A DNA stretch of 64,000 bases from Periplaneta americana (lineage: Eukaryota; Arthropoda; Insecta; Blattodea; Blattidae), in the NCBI RefSeq assembly GCF_040183065.1, contig NC_091126.1, forward strand, positions 145,478,204-145,542,203. The letters run 5' to 3'. Each line of letters begins with the position of its first letter. Within the stretch, counting starts at the first letter, position 1. The position numbers and the translations under genes are program-made. This document shows positions 54,237 to 64,000 of this stretch, one piece after another. The notes below the pieces were generated by a model, which did not search any database, was not told where the DNA came from, and worked only from the letters and a program-made list of their open reading frames with translations.

Positions 54237-54792
54237 ACTCTATACTTCGTTTCATAATGTCTGAAAAGAGAATTATCTCAATTATCTGATTATATATGAA
54301 AGATGAAATGTTTAAATTAAACAAATTATTTATTCTAAGCTGCCAACATACTGTAGAAAAAAATTCAACTTCCTGGGTTGGCTTACCTGAGTTGGCTTAA
54401 ATAAACTAAAACTCTTTTTGGCCTCTACTGAAAATTTTTGACAAATGAACGTGGCCGCATTTGTAATTAGGCTGCTCAATTGTATGTCAGTTGCAGAAAG
54501 ATTATTTCGCTCAGTGCTACGCTCCGTACGCCAAGGGCTGTGACCCCTTGTCGCTATGTAGGGACCGAAACTCGCTGCTGAAGGCATAATAAAATGAATA
54601 TTCTCATACAAGGGAAACAAGCTGTCGCACACAGTAAATGTGTGTTCTTTATTAAATCATATTTTTGTCGTACTATAAAATACCGTAATTTAAAAGTATT
54701 GGTACCATAATGAGTAGCTCACAGGTTGGCATCACTGGACGGGAAAAGTTGCCTTGCTTTAAGTATTTGACTCATGTAAACCAACCCCATCT
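54237..54792. other. no gene recognised
   Basis: The 100-codon minus frame 54330-54632 is unassigned. Confidence 0.4.
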
Positions 54793-54806
54793 GAATCAGG
54801 CTAAAG

Positions 54807-55051
54807 TCCACATCTGTGGAGTAACGGCTAGCACGTCTGGCTGCGAAACCAGGTGGCCCGGGTTCGAATCTCTGTCGGGGCAAGTTACCTGGTTGAGGTT
54901 TTTTCCGGGGTTTTCCCCTAAACGCAATATGAGCAAATGCTGGGTAACTATCGGTGCTGGACCCCGGACTCTCTTCACCGGCATTATCACCTTCACTTCA
55001 GTCAGACTGTAAATAACAGCGTCGTAAAATAACCCACAAAAAAATAAAAGA
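54807..55051 (+). mobile_element. SINE family A, complete
   Basis: Perfect 14-bp duplication GAATCAGGCTAAAG (54793-54806, 55052-55065). Head TCCACATCTGTGGAGTAACG, B box GGTTCGAATCTC, body, shortened tail ending AACAGCGTCGTAAAATAACC and an A-rich end. Confidence 0.94.
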
Positions 55052-55068
55052 ATCAGGCTAAAGGCCAC

Positions 55069-55115
55069 GCCCTCCTAGCACCTCGCATGATTCGGTTCTG
55101 AAAAACCAAGCCTTT
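55069..55115. mobile_element. half copy of the TTAA-type MITE
   Basis: CACCTCGCATGATTCGGTTC TGAAAAACCAAGCCTTTAA is the right terminus of the 50697-50851 element. Confidence 0.75.
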
Positions 55116-55137
55116 AAGGATCTGGTTCTCGGACGAC

Positions 55138-55300
55138 AGATCGAGCATCAGCCTGTGAAATGCTGCTTACAACGGCGAAAGCGGAAATGGATTATGAAAC
55201 CTCCTTTACAGTGTCTGTTGAAAGTGTCGTTCTTCCGCTCGTATACAAGCTTGATATCGCGAGAGTAAGTTGTCACTCGTCCAAGTTCATCAACGGAAAC
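55138..55300 (+). pseudogene. coding-like segment, paired with 58795-59000
   Basis: One frame reads TAKAEMDYETSFTVSVESVV then LPLVYKLDIAR. The inverted counterpart encodes TAEAEMDYETYFTTDVESAE SVVLPLVYKLDIVR. The two differ by a 9-bp in-frame indel and several third-position changes, which suggests a past protein. No domain is recognised. Confidence 0.4.
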
Positions 55301-56957
55301 TCTAATTTTAAGCTCGATATGAGCCTTGTGTTCCTTTAATGTGTATGGATTCGTGTGAAACACTTGTCTTTCCTCTGTCAAAACTGTTCGTGTTTTTCTT
55401 TGTAAAGTTTATTTTCAAAAAAACAGTGTTCTGCTCGTAGAGAGTTTATTGAAACATCCTAATGCAGTGCCCCTTTCCACACGTTTTATAGAAAAACTAA
55501 CGATAAAATTTGAAACCACAGATACATCGTTGAATAAAAACATTCCTGGACACGAACAGTTTTAACGGAGGAAAGACAAAAGTGTTTCGCACGAATCCGC
55601 ACACATAAAAGAAATTCAAGTATAATGTTGAGTATAAAATAAGAATTTCAATAATGGATGGTGTTATGCATCATTTGACCAAGCGCCAAAAGTCAGTTCT
55701 GAGATATTTGCACAAACGTGAAAGCTTGTGTATAAATTTACATTTTCTGTGGAATGTAGAGTCTTATATAATTATTAAAATGAAGATGAAGATGTAAATT
55801 GTCTTGCGTAGGTGTCAGAACTAATCATATCTTTCTGATCTTGCCATTATTCAAGAAAATGTCATTTGATGCGTTATACACTTAATGCATTTTTTGTTTT
55901 GTTTTGCATCATTTGACTAAGAGACAAAAATGTCGGTTTGGTCATTTGACGCATTTAAGAAGATATGAGTATTGTGTAGGAAATTGCGACTACTCTACTA
56001 TTTATGTGAAATGCAAATGAAAGATTTACTTACTCAAAGACTACATGTTCCACATTAAGTATTACACTTACTCTCCAAGGGAATTTGATTATATATACAA
56101 TTTTACGAGTAAAATTAAATAAAAACCGGACGTTTTTTAGCATTAAAACTTTCTTGCATAATAATCATAAATTATTATATTTCAAGCAAAAACCAACACG
56201 GAATTACCGTAATTATTTACACTTCAGTAAAGAAAATTACGAAATTTGTAATATTTAATATACTGTACTAATAATAAAGTACAAAAGTTACATTTGGAAA
56301 TGAAACAATTTCAATCAAAATATTTATTGATACAAAAATAAAATTTCTGTGACTAAGAAAATGTAAATCAGAATCTTCAGATTGATCGAGGTCAAAAATC
56401 TATATTTTCATAATCAGATCACTCTATATCTTCACCTATGTACTTCTGAGTCACTGCACAGATAGATTTTGCGTCGTTTGCAGTAAGTTTCATGAGGGAG
56501 TGTAAGTCATGAAGTTTCACTTTTGAAATAGATTTTCCACTGGGTCATAAGGGAGGGTGTAGATCATATAGAATTGATGCATTTTCATTTTGAATCGGGT
56601 GACTAGCTGTAGATTTGTCCATAGCTTGTTCTGCATTGAACTGAGTTTTGAAGAATATGCTGTGAGGTTTGTTCTTTAGTTCTCTTTCTCTAAATTACAG
56701 GCAGTTTATTTTTTCATTGTTTGTTCCTGATTTCTGTTTACAATATGCTTCTCTAGAGCAACTGTACTATGGAAATCGATCCTGGTCATTCTGTGAATAA
56801 CTAGTGGATTCTTCTTTCAGCACATTTTCATTACATTTAGGCCTATACAGTCTTCTGTGGTAAAGAGACTTTGATGGAGTTTTGAAGTACGTTCTTTGTC
56901 GCCGAAGTTGCTGTCATTTTAACTGGTTTATTTTTACGAAGCTTTATTAAATACGAA
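55301..56957. other. no gene recognised; repeated TTGACGCA-like motifs
   Basis: GCATCATTTGACCAAGCG (55668), GTCATTTGATGCG (about 55860), GCATCATTTGACTAAGAG (55907) and GTCATTTGACGCA (about 55951) recur here; related motifs flank the partner segment at 58580-58800. Confidence 0.5.
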
Positions 56958-57115
56958 GGTTGTCTAGCGTCCGATTGAGATTAAGGTGATAATGCCGGCG
57001 AAATGATTCCAGGGTCCAGTGCCGACAATTACCCAGCTTTTGTTCTTAATGAGTTGAGGGAAAATTCTGTTAAAAACCTCAACCAAGTAACTCGTCACAA
57101 CCAGGATTTGAATCC
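56958..57115 (-). mobile_element. SINE family A, minus strand, diverged
   Basis: Reverse complement of the A body: GGTGATAATGCCGGCGAAAT, CAGGGTCCAGTGCCGA, GAGTTGAGGGAAAATTC, and B box complement GGATTTGAATCC (57103-57114). Confidence 0.75.
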
Positions 57116-57159
57116 GGGCCCGCAGTCGCTATCACTTGGGAGGGAACTATGGCCTGGAA

Positions 57160-58109
57160 CAGGGTTGCCAAATTTTAGATCTATCAAGGAGGGACATCCT
57201 TCTTCCATCACATACAGTACTTACGTTTTGTCTTAAAGGAAGAGTGATATGAATGTGGGCAGAGTTGACATTTTCGTAACTACAAAAATTTATTAAAAAT
57301 TATCTTTTTGTATGCAGTTAAAGAACTAATAATATGAATATCAAAATTGCAATTTTAATAAAGAAATATTGTAGATACAGGTTTTCAAGCGCAAAACAAT
57401 ATTTATCTGGCTGTAAGTTACACCGTTACACCACATTCGTCTGGCGTCTTTCTGAAGGGCTTGTGACAATAATTTGTTATGCCAAATTATTATTAACTCA
57501 ATGACTTAATAGTAATTCTGTCTCATAGATTTCCCCAACTGTTTATTTATAAAGCACAAATTCCATAAGATAGCATCACATGTGACAAAATATTTAAATT
57601 TCAATGTTTTTCATTGATTACAATGACATAAAATATGATAGCTAAATTAATATTTATTTCGTGACTTAACATATTACCGCTCTAAACCCATCATTTAACA
57701 TACAATATACATTTTCAGAGCTTATATACATATTTATCACTGTACTTTAGCATTTTCAACAAACTTTTTTTCCATTCTCTGTGCCATGCATTTCTGATGA
57801 ACGTCTCTTTTTAAATGCTCAGAAATATTACATTCACAACTGAATTCGTTGTCACAAACCTTACACTTGCCAAAATAATTTTTTTCTAATGTGCAAACCT
57901 AAATTGTTAAAAAAATTAATTTAAATTTAATGTAATTATTATTTAGGCCAAGTAGAAAATAGTTACTAGGTTACGATAAAATTATACAACTGATGTTAAT
58001 TTTCTAATGGTTGGACTTTTTGCGTTCCGTCTGGAATAGAAGCGGGACTCGGGATTTTTATATGAATATCGGGACATGTCCTGCCAAATCGGAACATCTG
58101 GCAACCCTG
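57160..58109 (-). mobile_element. hAT transposon, 950 bp, internally deleted
   Basis: Inverted ends CAGGGTTGCCAAAT and complement of ATCTGGCAACCCTG, and a perfect 8-bp duplication GCCTGGAA (57152-57159, 58110-58117). A zinc-finger segment remains on the minus strand. Confidence 0.9.
57729..57905 (-). pseudogene. zinc-finger N-terminus of a hAT transposase
   Basis: Minus-strand, open: KKNYFGKCKVCDNEFSCECN ISEHLKRDVHQKCMAQRMEK. C-x2-C followed by H-x5-H is the finger found at the start of one hAT transposase group (..CKVC...S...GG...L..H..T..H). It ends before any catalytic block. Confidence 0.65.
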
Positions 58110-58117
58110 GCCTGGAA

Positions 58118-58794
58118 GAATGATTCTGTCTAATATTTTCACTCGTAGGGTGCTGCTCCAAACTGGTTTTCAAAATTAAAAGAACTTCGAAATTGCAGTT
58201 TTGGCCTCTACAGTAATTTGGCCATAATATAATTTCTTTAACTGCGAGAATAGTTCCCATCAATTCTTGCAGTTAATGAAAAAACATTGAACTTCACTCA
58301 CCTTAAGTACCTGCCACTTCGCTAGCAGAATAATACATTCAGACCGGGATACATACGGCTCCATTATCCACTTTACATATTGACTCTATTTAAACATTTT
58401 TTTTATTACTGAGTTCTCGAAATCCAAATTAGGGTTGCTGGTACTAAAGTGATGAAACGTTGCAGAAACAACGAAGCTTGAAAGTAACTTCAATATACGA
58501 GCAGTATAGGCAGGAACATGCTACGCGGGAATCGACAATAGAATTAGCATTAATATGAGTAAGCGACTGCAAATTGTCGCATAGTAATTTGATGCGAAAT
58601 TCAGACGTCGGAAAAGGTCGATAGTCACTTGATGCATATATTAATCTTTATGATTACTGAATCGGCGTTTGCTTAAAACTAATTTTCCGCCGAATTATGT
58701 TGACATAGAAAGAAGGAACAATTTGTATAGGGAGTTTAATCCTTTAGCTAGTAGATTGAGCAATAATCCAAAAAGAATCGATTTTGACGCTTGG
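58118..58794. other. no gene recognised; TTGATGCA-like motifs
   Basis: GTAATTTGATGCG (58580), GTCACTTGATGCA (58625) and GTCAGTTGATGCA (58790). Confidence 0.45.
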
Positions 58795-59112
58795 TCAGTT
58801 GATGCAAACACCATCCAATTGACGAGCTGTGACGAGTGAGTGACAACGTATCATTCTCACGATGTCAAGCTTGTAAACGAGCGGAAGGACGACACTTTCA
58901 GCACTTTCAACATCTGTTGTAAAGTAGGTTTCATAATCCATTTCTGCTTCCGCCGTTGTAGGCAGCGGCTTTTGCTCGACCTGTCGCAATTTAAGAATTC
59001 TGTGGTATGATCTGACCCTGATCCTTTGAGAAAGAACGATCCTTTGGTTATGTGCGTGTTGCGTCGTATTCGGTGATGATTCTTCTGGGGTGAAGTCTGT
59101 TGAAATTTCCAT
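58795..59112 (-). pseudogene. 105-codon coding-like frame, inverted partner of 55138-55300
   Basis: Open from an ATG (MEISTDFTPEESSPNTTQHA HNQRIVLSQRIRVRSYHRIL...) through AEMDYETYFTTDVESAESVV LPLVYKLDIVRMIRCHSL to a stop. The second half is shared with 55138-55300. It could be a young exon copy or part of a large inverted-repeat element enclosing the hAT. No function assigned. Confidence 0.4.
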
Positions 59113-59140
59113 AGTGTTTTACTTACGAAGATTCTTATGT

Positions 59141-59360
59141 CGAGCTCGGTGGTCTCGCGGTTACAATGTCGACCGTTGCATTCGTGGTTCGCGGGTTCAA
59201 ATCTGGCTGTGGGGATGGATTTTGAAAGGTGGTTAAATCTTCACCGTGTCTTCTTCCGGGAGGGAAGTGTCGTAGATTATGGCAGATATAAGAACACTAT
59301 TTTTCCGCCAAAATTTATCGGCCACTTTTCGTCCAGGTTGAATTTCGACGTCGAATAACT
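59141..59360 (+). mobile_element. SINE family E, tRNA-like head
   Basis: CGAGCTCGGTGGTCTCGCGG, TTACAATGTCGACCG and B box GGTTCAAATCTGG form a tRNA-like head; body GAAGTGTCGTAGATTATGGC to TCGACGTCGAATAACTTAC. Single copy here, followed by a CTG/CTA run (59368-59394). Confidence 0.6.
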
Positions 59361-60591
59361 TACTACAACTGCTGCTACTGCTACTGCTACTATTATGATA
59401 TACTGTAAATCCTTGATCTTTCCCATTACATGTTTTTCTGTCAAATCTAAGAGCACCAAGCAGAAGTTTACATCTAAAAGAATGTTTACCTTACATAACA
59501 GAAAACTTATTAAAACTACAAAGGACACTTTATATTAATCTGACTCAAACTACCCAACCATTTATTTAACGGAAACAACACAATAGTAATATACGTTACA
59601 AGAGCGGTATGTTGACGTTTTCATGTTCGAGGAAAAGATTGAAAAAGCGAAACGTAGTTGAGCTTTTTAAATTTCCGAGAACATGAAAACAAACATACCG
59701 CTCGTGTATCGTACATTATTTTGTGCGAAGATCGTTTATTACATACCTGAAAGACGAATTACTAATTAGTTGCAATGAAATCTCCATGTTCGGAACACCA
59801 AAATATCTTTCTTCAACATTGTTGCTGTAAAATATTTTCTGTGCTTACTATACTCCAGCAGGCCGTGATATACGTCTGTCTTTTTTTTCCCCCAGTCTAT
59901 AAATGCGAACTTAAAACAAACGGTAAGGTTATGTAATGATTTATTTTTCATTTTAATATTTTAACAATATTATTTATATAACATATTGCAGTAATAACAT
60001 CGGCATATGGAATCTCGTTGATTTTTTCACGGCTTCCTTAATGTTACTTGTATCAGGAATGCAATAAGTTTCGTGGAGTAGTAGACTTTACTTAAGTTTT
60101 GCAAATATTTAAAAACAATAATTAACATTGCAATTTAGGTGAAATTGCAGTGGTAAGTTTCCAATTTATATTATTACTATGTTAAACGTCTCTAAAAATA
60201 ATATGTTAAAAGCCTAAAGCAGTAAAATGAATGTCGCGCTTAAGCGGTAAGAAGAGGGAAATTGTCATGTGTGTTATGTTGGGAATACTGAATGTGGTAT
60301 TTCACACTTACCGCGTATTGGTTCTGTGCGGAAAACAAGCAAATACGCACGATCTCGCACAAAATATTACTTTTTATTGATGTAATGTGAAATATAGACA
60401 AGTGTTAAAAATGTAATATTATTTTTTTTGAGCAGGGATCATTGCGAAACGATGTCGCAGGCCGAGTGGAGCAAACAAATCCTATAAATTGAATAAAATA
60501 ATTTTTAACATGTCGAGGGCAACATATCAGAAGATCGTAGGCATCGCTGCTCGCGGTCGAGGTCTCCATCGCGGTAGAGGTCGATGTCGCT
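59361..60591. other. no gene recognised; hairpin 59590-59712
   Basis: GAGCGGTATGTTGACGTTTT CATGTTC and its complement ending ACATACCGCTCGTGTATCG flank a 30-bp spacer with AAAAAGCGAAACG. The layout recalls 10335-10448. Confidence 0.5.
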
Positions 60592-60960
60592 ATCTAAAGG
60601 CTTGGTTTTTCAGGACCGACGCATGCGAATTGCGTGGCGCGAGGCGGGCCTCTCACAAATCAGAACTGCACGAGCTATAGTGAGTGGTTTTTAAGCTGCC
60701 AGGTGCGTGGTCTGCGCAGCTTCGCAGAGAGGCCTCGCTTCGTCGCCTCGGACCGATTCATCTGGCCGGATTTGTGCGAGGGATCAGCAAATAACTTTGG
60801 ATCTAGAGCAGGGATGTCAAGGTCAGAGCACGTGAAAGATGCTACGTGCTCCCAATCGCTCACGGGTTCCACTGCAGGCCGTAGCGGTGAAAAAGAAGGG
60901 ATGAGCAAAATGAACTCTCTTAGCCTACCACTGCAAGTTGAATTAAACTGCTCTTCAGTA
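60592..60960. repeat. GC-rich patch starting with a half MITE
   Basis: TAAAGGCTTGGTTTTTCAGG ACCGACGCATGCGA is the left terminus of the 50697-50851 MITE (to about 60640). GC-rich DNA with no assigned feature follows. CAGGGATGTCAAGGTC at 60808-60823 looks like a hAT terminus without a proven partner. Confidence 0.55.
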
Positions 60961-60970
60961 ATACGTGGTA

Positions 60971-61928
60971 CAGTCATTAAGTTCTGACACTGACGCCTGA
61001 AGGGTAGGCACCCACATGAATCTGGATGTCTCAGAAGATGCCGCGTGATACGGCGTACACTTAAACAGATCGACATCCTCCCTCAATATAGTCGCCGTTG
61101 GCCGCTATGCACGTCTGCCAACGTTGGTGTAGCTGCTGGAAGCACCGCTGAAAGATGTTGGCAGGAAGATGCCGTACGGCTTCTCTTGTGGCAGTCATGA
61201 CCTTTTCGGCCGCATAAAAATTACGCCCTCGTAGAATTGATTTCATGAGGGGAAAGAGAAAAAAAATCGCATGGTGCGAGATCAGGTGAGTACGGAGGTT
61301 GTGGCAAAACAGCGACCTGTTGCCTTGCAAGTTCCTCTTGGACAAGGATGGAGCGATGTGCAGGGGCGTTGTCGTGTAGCAACAGCCAATTCTTCCTATG
61401 CCAAAGCTCAGGACGCTTACGACGAATTGAATTGCTTAAACGGCCAAGAATCTCTTTGTAGAGGATCTTGTCTACAGTTGCACCTTGTGGGATGAATTCT
61501 ATGTGAACAATTCCATTTGAATAAAAAAAACTGTTAAAGCATCACCTTGCCTTTTGACCTGTCTTGTTGCGGATTTTTCTGTCGTGGAAATAATGGCGTT
61601 TTCCAGGTGGCGGATTGTCGCTTCAGTTGCGGATCGTAAAGGAAATACCATGTTTCGTCTCCAGTTATGATCGGTCATAGCAGTTTCGCCTAATTTCTGA
61701 CAGAACGTGATGTTTGCCCGTTGCTCAAACTGCAACATACTCGAGTTCCGACGCGCGCATTCAAATCACCGTCACAACAAAGACCGTAGCTCTGCTTACA
61801 GTGCATGCACTCAACTGTCTCTTGTTGGGTCGAGAGACTAACTGACAAGGTATCATACCATGGCGCCACCTATGCGCTATAGTGCACCACAACGCCACTA
61901 TGCGCTCAGTATTAGAACTTAATGACTG
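60971..61928 (-). mobile_element. mariner transposon, 958 bp, decayed
   Basis: Inverted ends CAGTCATTAAGTTCTGACAC and complement (GTATTAGAACTTAATGACTG), between TA dinucleotides (60969-60970, 61929-61930). It encloses a broken transposase on the minus strand. The flanks form a perfect 16-bp palindrome TACGTGG-TA-CCACGTA. Confidence 0.93.
61070..61738 (-). pseudogene. mariner transposase (DD34D type), frameshifted
   Basis: Starts MLQFEQRANITFCQKLGETA and then jumps to the ETWYFLYDPQLKRQSATWKT block, so most of the helix-turn-helix region is deleted. Next come SKGKVML and an equivalent of the first-Asp strand (VFFIQMELF, Asp lost), HIEFIPQGATVD, RKRPELWHRKNWLLLHDNAP AH (second Asp), a damaged third-Asp block around ISHHAIFFLF, then MKSILRGRNFYAAEKVMTAT and RWQTCIAANGDYIEGG. 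Several frameshifts; inactive. Confidence 0.88.
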
Positions 61929-62204
61929 TACCACGTAGATAATGTGTTATGCTCATACAAGGAAACAAGAAATAAAGGCATGTTTTGCAACATGTACCTC
62001 TCTAATAAATGCAATTAATTATAAAATAGTAGGATATAACAAATAATAAACATAGCTTCTCTTTAACTTAAGCAGTTTCACATAATGAGGCCTATAGTTA
62101 GCCTAATAAAATTATGTTGTTATTAACTGTTGTAATATAATAATGTACTACTTATATGAGCATCATCACACTTCTAGAACAAATTTAAATTCCTGACTAA
62201 TCGC
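61929..62204. other. no gene recognised
   Basis: AT-rich spacer. Confidence 0.4.
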
Positions 62205-63010
62205 GTAATTCAGAAGTTCTCTTTCTGATGTTTGCCGATCCCAGTCTTCTTATGTCCGGTGGAATGTTGTTTCCTGCAGCAAAATAATTTCTAATGGAAG
62301 ACCTGAATTGGCTAACATTTCAAGTCCATTGAAGTAATTTTTTCAGGACCGCAAAGAAACTATATAGGCTTGCATTATCAGTATTGAAGTAAATATTTGT
62401 ATGATTAAAAAACACAGACTTTGAGTCGGAATTGGGATATTCTTTTTTACAGAGTGACAGCCTACGTAAAACACAACTTGTTAAGTAAAAAGTCGAATTC
62501 GGTAAATTTTGGACTTGGAATGTTTACCAATTCAGGTATTCAATTGTAATTGTGTTGGTATATTTTCTGGGTTTGGTGAATAAGGATCACAAAACAAATC
62601 CAACTTGGGCTGGAGCAGGTCAATATCTTTAAATCGTCTATGGAACTCTTCCCAGAGATTTTTTAAAACATTGCAGTATGTTATACTGTTGAGCAGAAGT
62701 TCAATGACTGAAGGCGTTGAAATTATAAAAAATGTGCTGTGAGATCTGTGAAATCTTCATCTGAAACTTTTTAACAATATCTTAATTCATTCTTTCCTTG
62801 CGATCTCAAATTCAAAACGTTCAGATGCTCTAATATATCCTTGATAAAGTTGCGTTCCTCGATCCATGTAGAGTCAATTAGTTCTGGACTGTATCTATTT
62901 TTCTATTATGAATTCTGATAAATATTCACGCAGTTCAAAATACCTGGACAGAACAATATCGCAATGGTAAGAAACATGGTCAAACTGAGAATTTATGTAC
63001 GAAATTCTGG
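62205..63010 (-). pseudogene. hAT transposase, central/C-terminal remnant (GTF2IRD2/SCAND3-like)
   Basis: Minus-strand frames give FDHVSYHCDIVLSRYFELRE YLSEFI, then SPELIDSTWIEERNFIKDIL EHLNVLNLRSQGKNEL, then FHRRFKDIDLLQPKLDLFCD PYSPNPENIPTQLQLN. These follow the order of a hAT transposase (W..DL.FL.DI..HLN.LN..LQG, F.RRF.D......L.LF..PF). Multiple stops and frameshifts. Its inverted repeats were not located with confidence. Confidence 0.75.
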
Positions 63011-64000
63011 ACAATTTATGGACACAACTGGTAACTGACATGTAACGAGTCTACGCCATTAGCTGCATACACCTTTGTTTGTACTTTATTATATAAGCAT
63101 AAATACAATGCTGTGAGGAAGAAGCGCTACAATACATCTTCACATACATTTACTACTATTTAATGTCAATGAAAACAAACTAATTTGAATATTATATCAT
63201 TCTGTAGATGAACTAATAATTTCAGGCCTTCGGCACTGCTTGTCTTTGTAACTAAATAAGTTTCACAAACCAACAAAGAGCATCACCTCATCTCTCACTT
63301 ACATAAGAAGTTACGAGTCTAGTCAGCCTGAAACTTACTGAACGACTTGTTCGTCAGTGTGTAATGTACAACCCTTGTGTTCACCAGTGACTTGTACCTG
63401 CGTGCCTTACGTGCTCTGATCAGCGCATACGGGCTATGAGCACGTTTGCGCTCTCGTTGACGTCACTGATCTAGAGGGAAGAAACAGTGATGCATTGTAA
63501 AGAAGAGTTGTAGATTGGATTTTTTTTACGGTACTTAATTTTAAATTAATTCATAATGCTCCGAAGACTGGTTCTATCTTCGTCTTCAAGTGAGAAAAAG
63601 AATGGATGAGAAGGGTAGCCTACTTTTTGGAGTCGTTGCAAACAGCCATTCAATTTGACTTATCAACGATGGATTATATAGAGCGAAATATAAAATACGT
63701 TGAGCATTGAAGAGCAATGTGAGGATTTACAAGAACGGATATATGAAAAAATAATAAAGTAACTCATGTAGGAAAATAATGCAATTCCAATTTAGATACG
63801 TGGAGTAGAGAAAGACTGTCTACTGGACGCAAATAACCGTGCACCTAGCAATAAAACAGTATAGGGAAGCGTAAATCTGCACACAGTGTAAAAGAAACCG
63901 GCACTCGTACTATTTTTTTTCGCAGACTGTTATCTAGCTGTTCAAAGATATGTGGCAGAGATTTATAGTATTTTATATCGATAAATTATCTACTTTAATA
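63011..64000. other. no gene recognised
   Basis: AT-rich to the window edge. AGTGACGTCAACGAGAGCGC (complement of 63454-63473) is a GC-richer patch near a possible hAT 5' region. Confidence 0.4.

Noticed and set aside
1..64000. CRISPR array, rRNA genes, operons or viral replication genes
   Set aside because: No direct-repeat/spacer pattern, rRNA-like block or prokaryotic gene layout is visible; the tandem repeats are microsatellites or transposon parts.

Overview
The window looks like a gene-poor, AT-rich stretch of an insect genome. The combination of tRNA-headed SINEs, RTE-like LINE tails and hAT and Tc1/mariner debris suggests a blattodean, most likely a cockroach such as Periplaneta; this is a judgement from repeat style, not from a search. 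No bacterial or viral gene organisation is present, and there is no rRNA, CRISPR array or confident functional tRNA. Nearly all open reading frames longer than 60 codons are shadows of repeats or of simple-sequence runs.

The only candidate host coding sequence is one short putative first exon (3049-3123) that runs into a consensus splice donor. The rest is layered mobile-element sequence. (i) SINEs with at least eight different tRNA-like heads (called A, B, C, D, E, G, H and L here). A, B, C and L share one central domain, and A and B also share a hairpin-forming 3' tail. (ii) Four LINE lineages (1-4), mostly 5'-truncated or frameshifted. (iii) Several hAT elements, three with perfect 8-bp target duplications around coding remnants, one foldback with a perfect 8-bp duplication, and one MITE with a 7/8 duplication. 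(iv) Tc1/mariner-type elements with TA targets, from deletion derivatives that keep part of the transposase to MITEs of about 210 bp and foldbacks. (v) Long palindromes, some with a TA-target element exactly at the centre.

Layout. 0-8 kb: a MITE, SINE A, LINE-1 fragments and the putative exon. 8.7-11 kb: a 1.33-kb terminal-inverted-repeat element and a second inverted-repeat element. 11-15 kb: SINEs and a LINE-2 3' end. 15.7-20 kb: a transposon-derived coding remnant, a hAT foldback with a nested SINE, SINE B and D copies, a TATG array and a foldback. 20-25.9 kb: LINE-2 interrupted by a SINE and a MITE, a hAT interrupted by a LINE-1 fragment, and LINE-4 abutting a mariner-like element. 27-29 kb: two long palindromes. 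30-33.5 kb: a possible large hAT holding smaller elements. 34.5-41 kb: SINEs, a hAT C-terminal remnant and MITEs. 41.3-42.9 kb: tandem and inverted repeat units with three near-perfect tRNA cloverleaves. 43.5-49.2 kb: four copies of one foldback family, mixed with SINEs and LINE fragments. 49.2-55 kb: a hAT, MITEs, a composite palindrome with tRNA-like arms, and a GC-rich 616-bp SINE. 55-64 kb: an inverted pair of coding-like segments around a hAT, a mariner in a perfect 16-bp palindrome, and a decayed hAT transposase.

These parts do not form a pathway. The biological themes are nested insertion, dependence of SINEs and MITEs on enzymes encoded elsewhere, and dense inverted repeats whose transcripts could form double-stranded RNA (inference).
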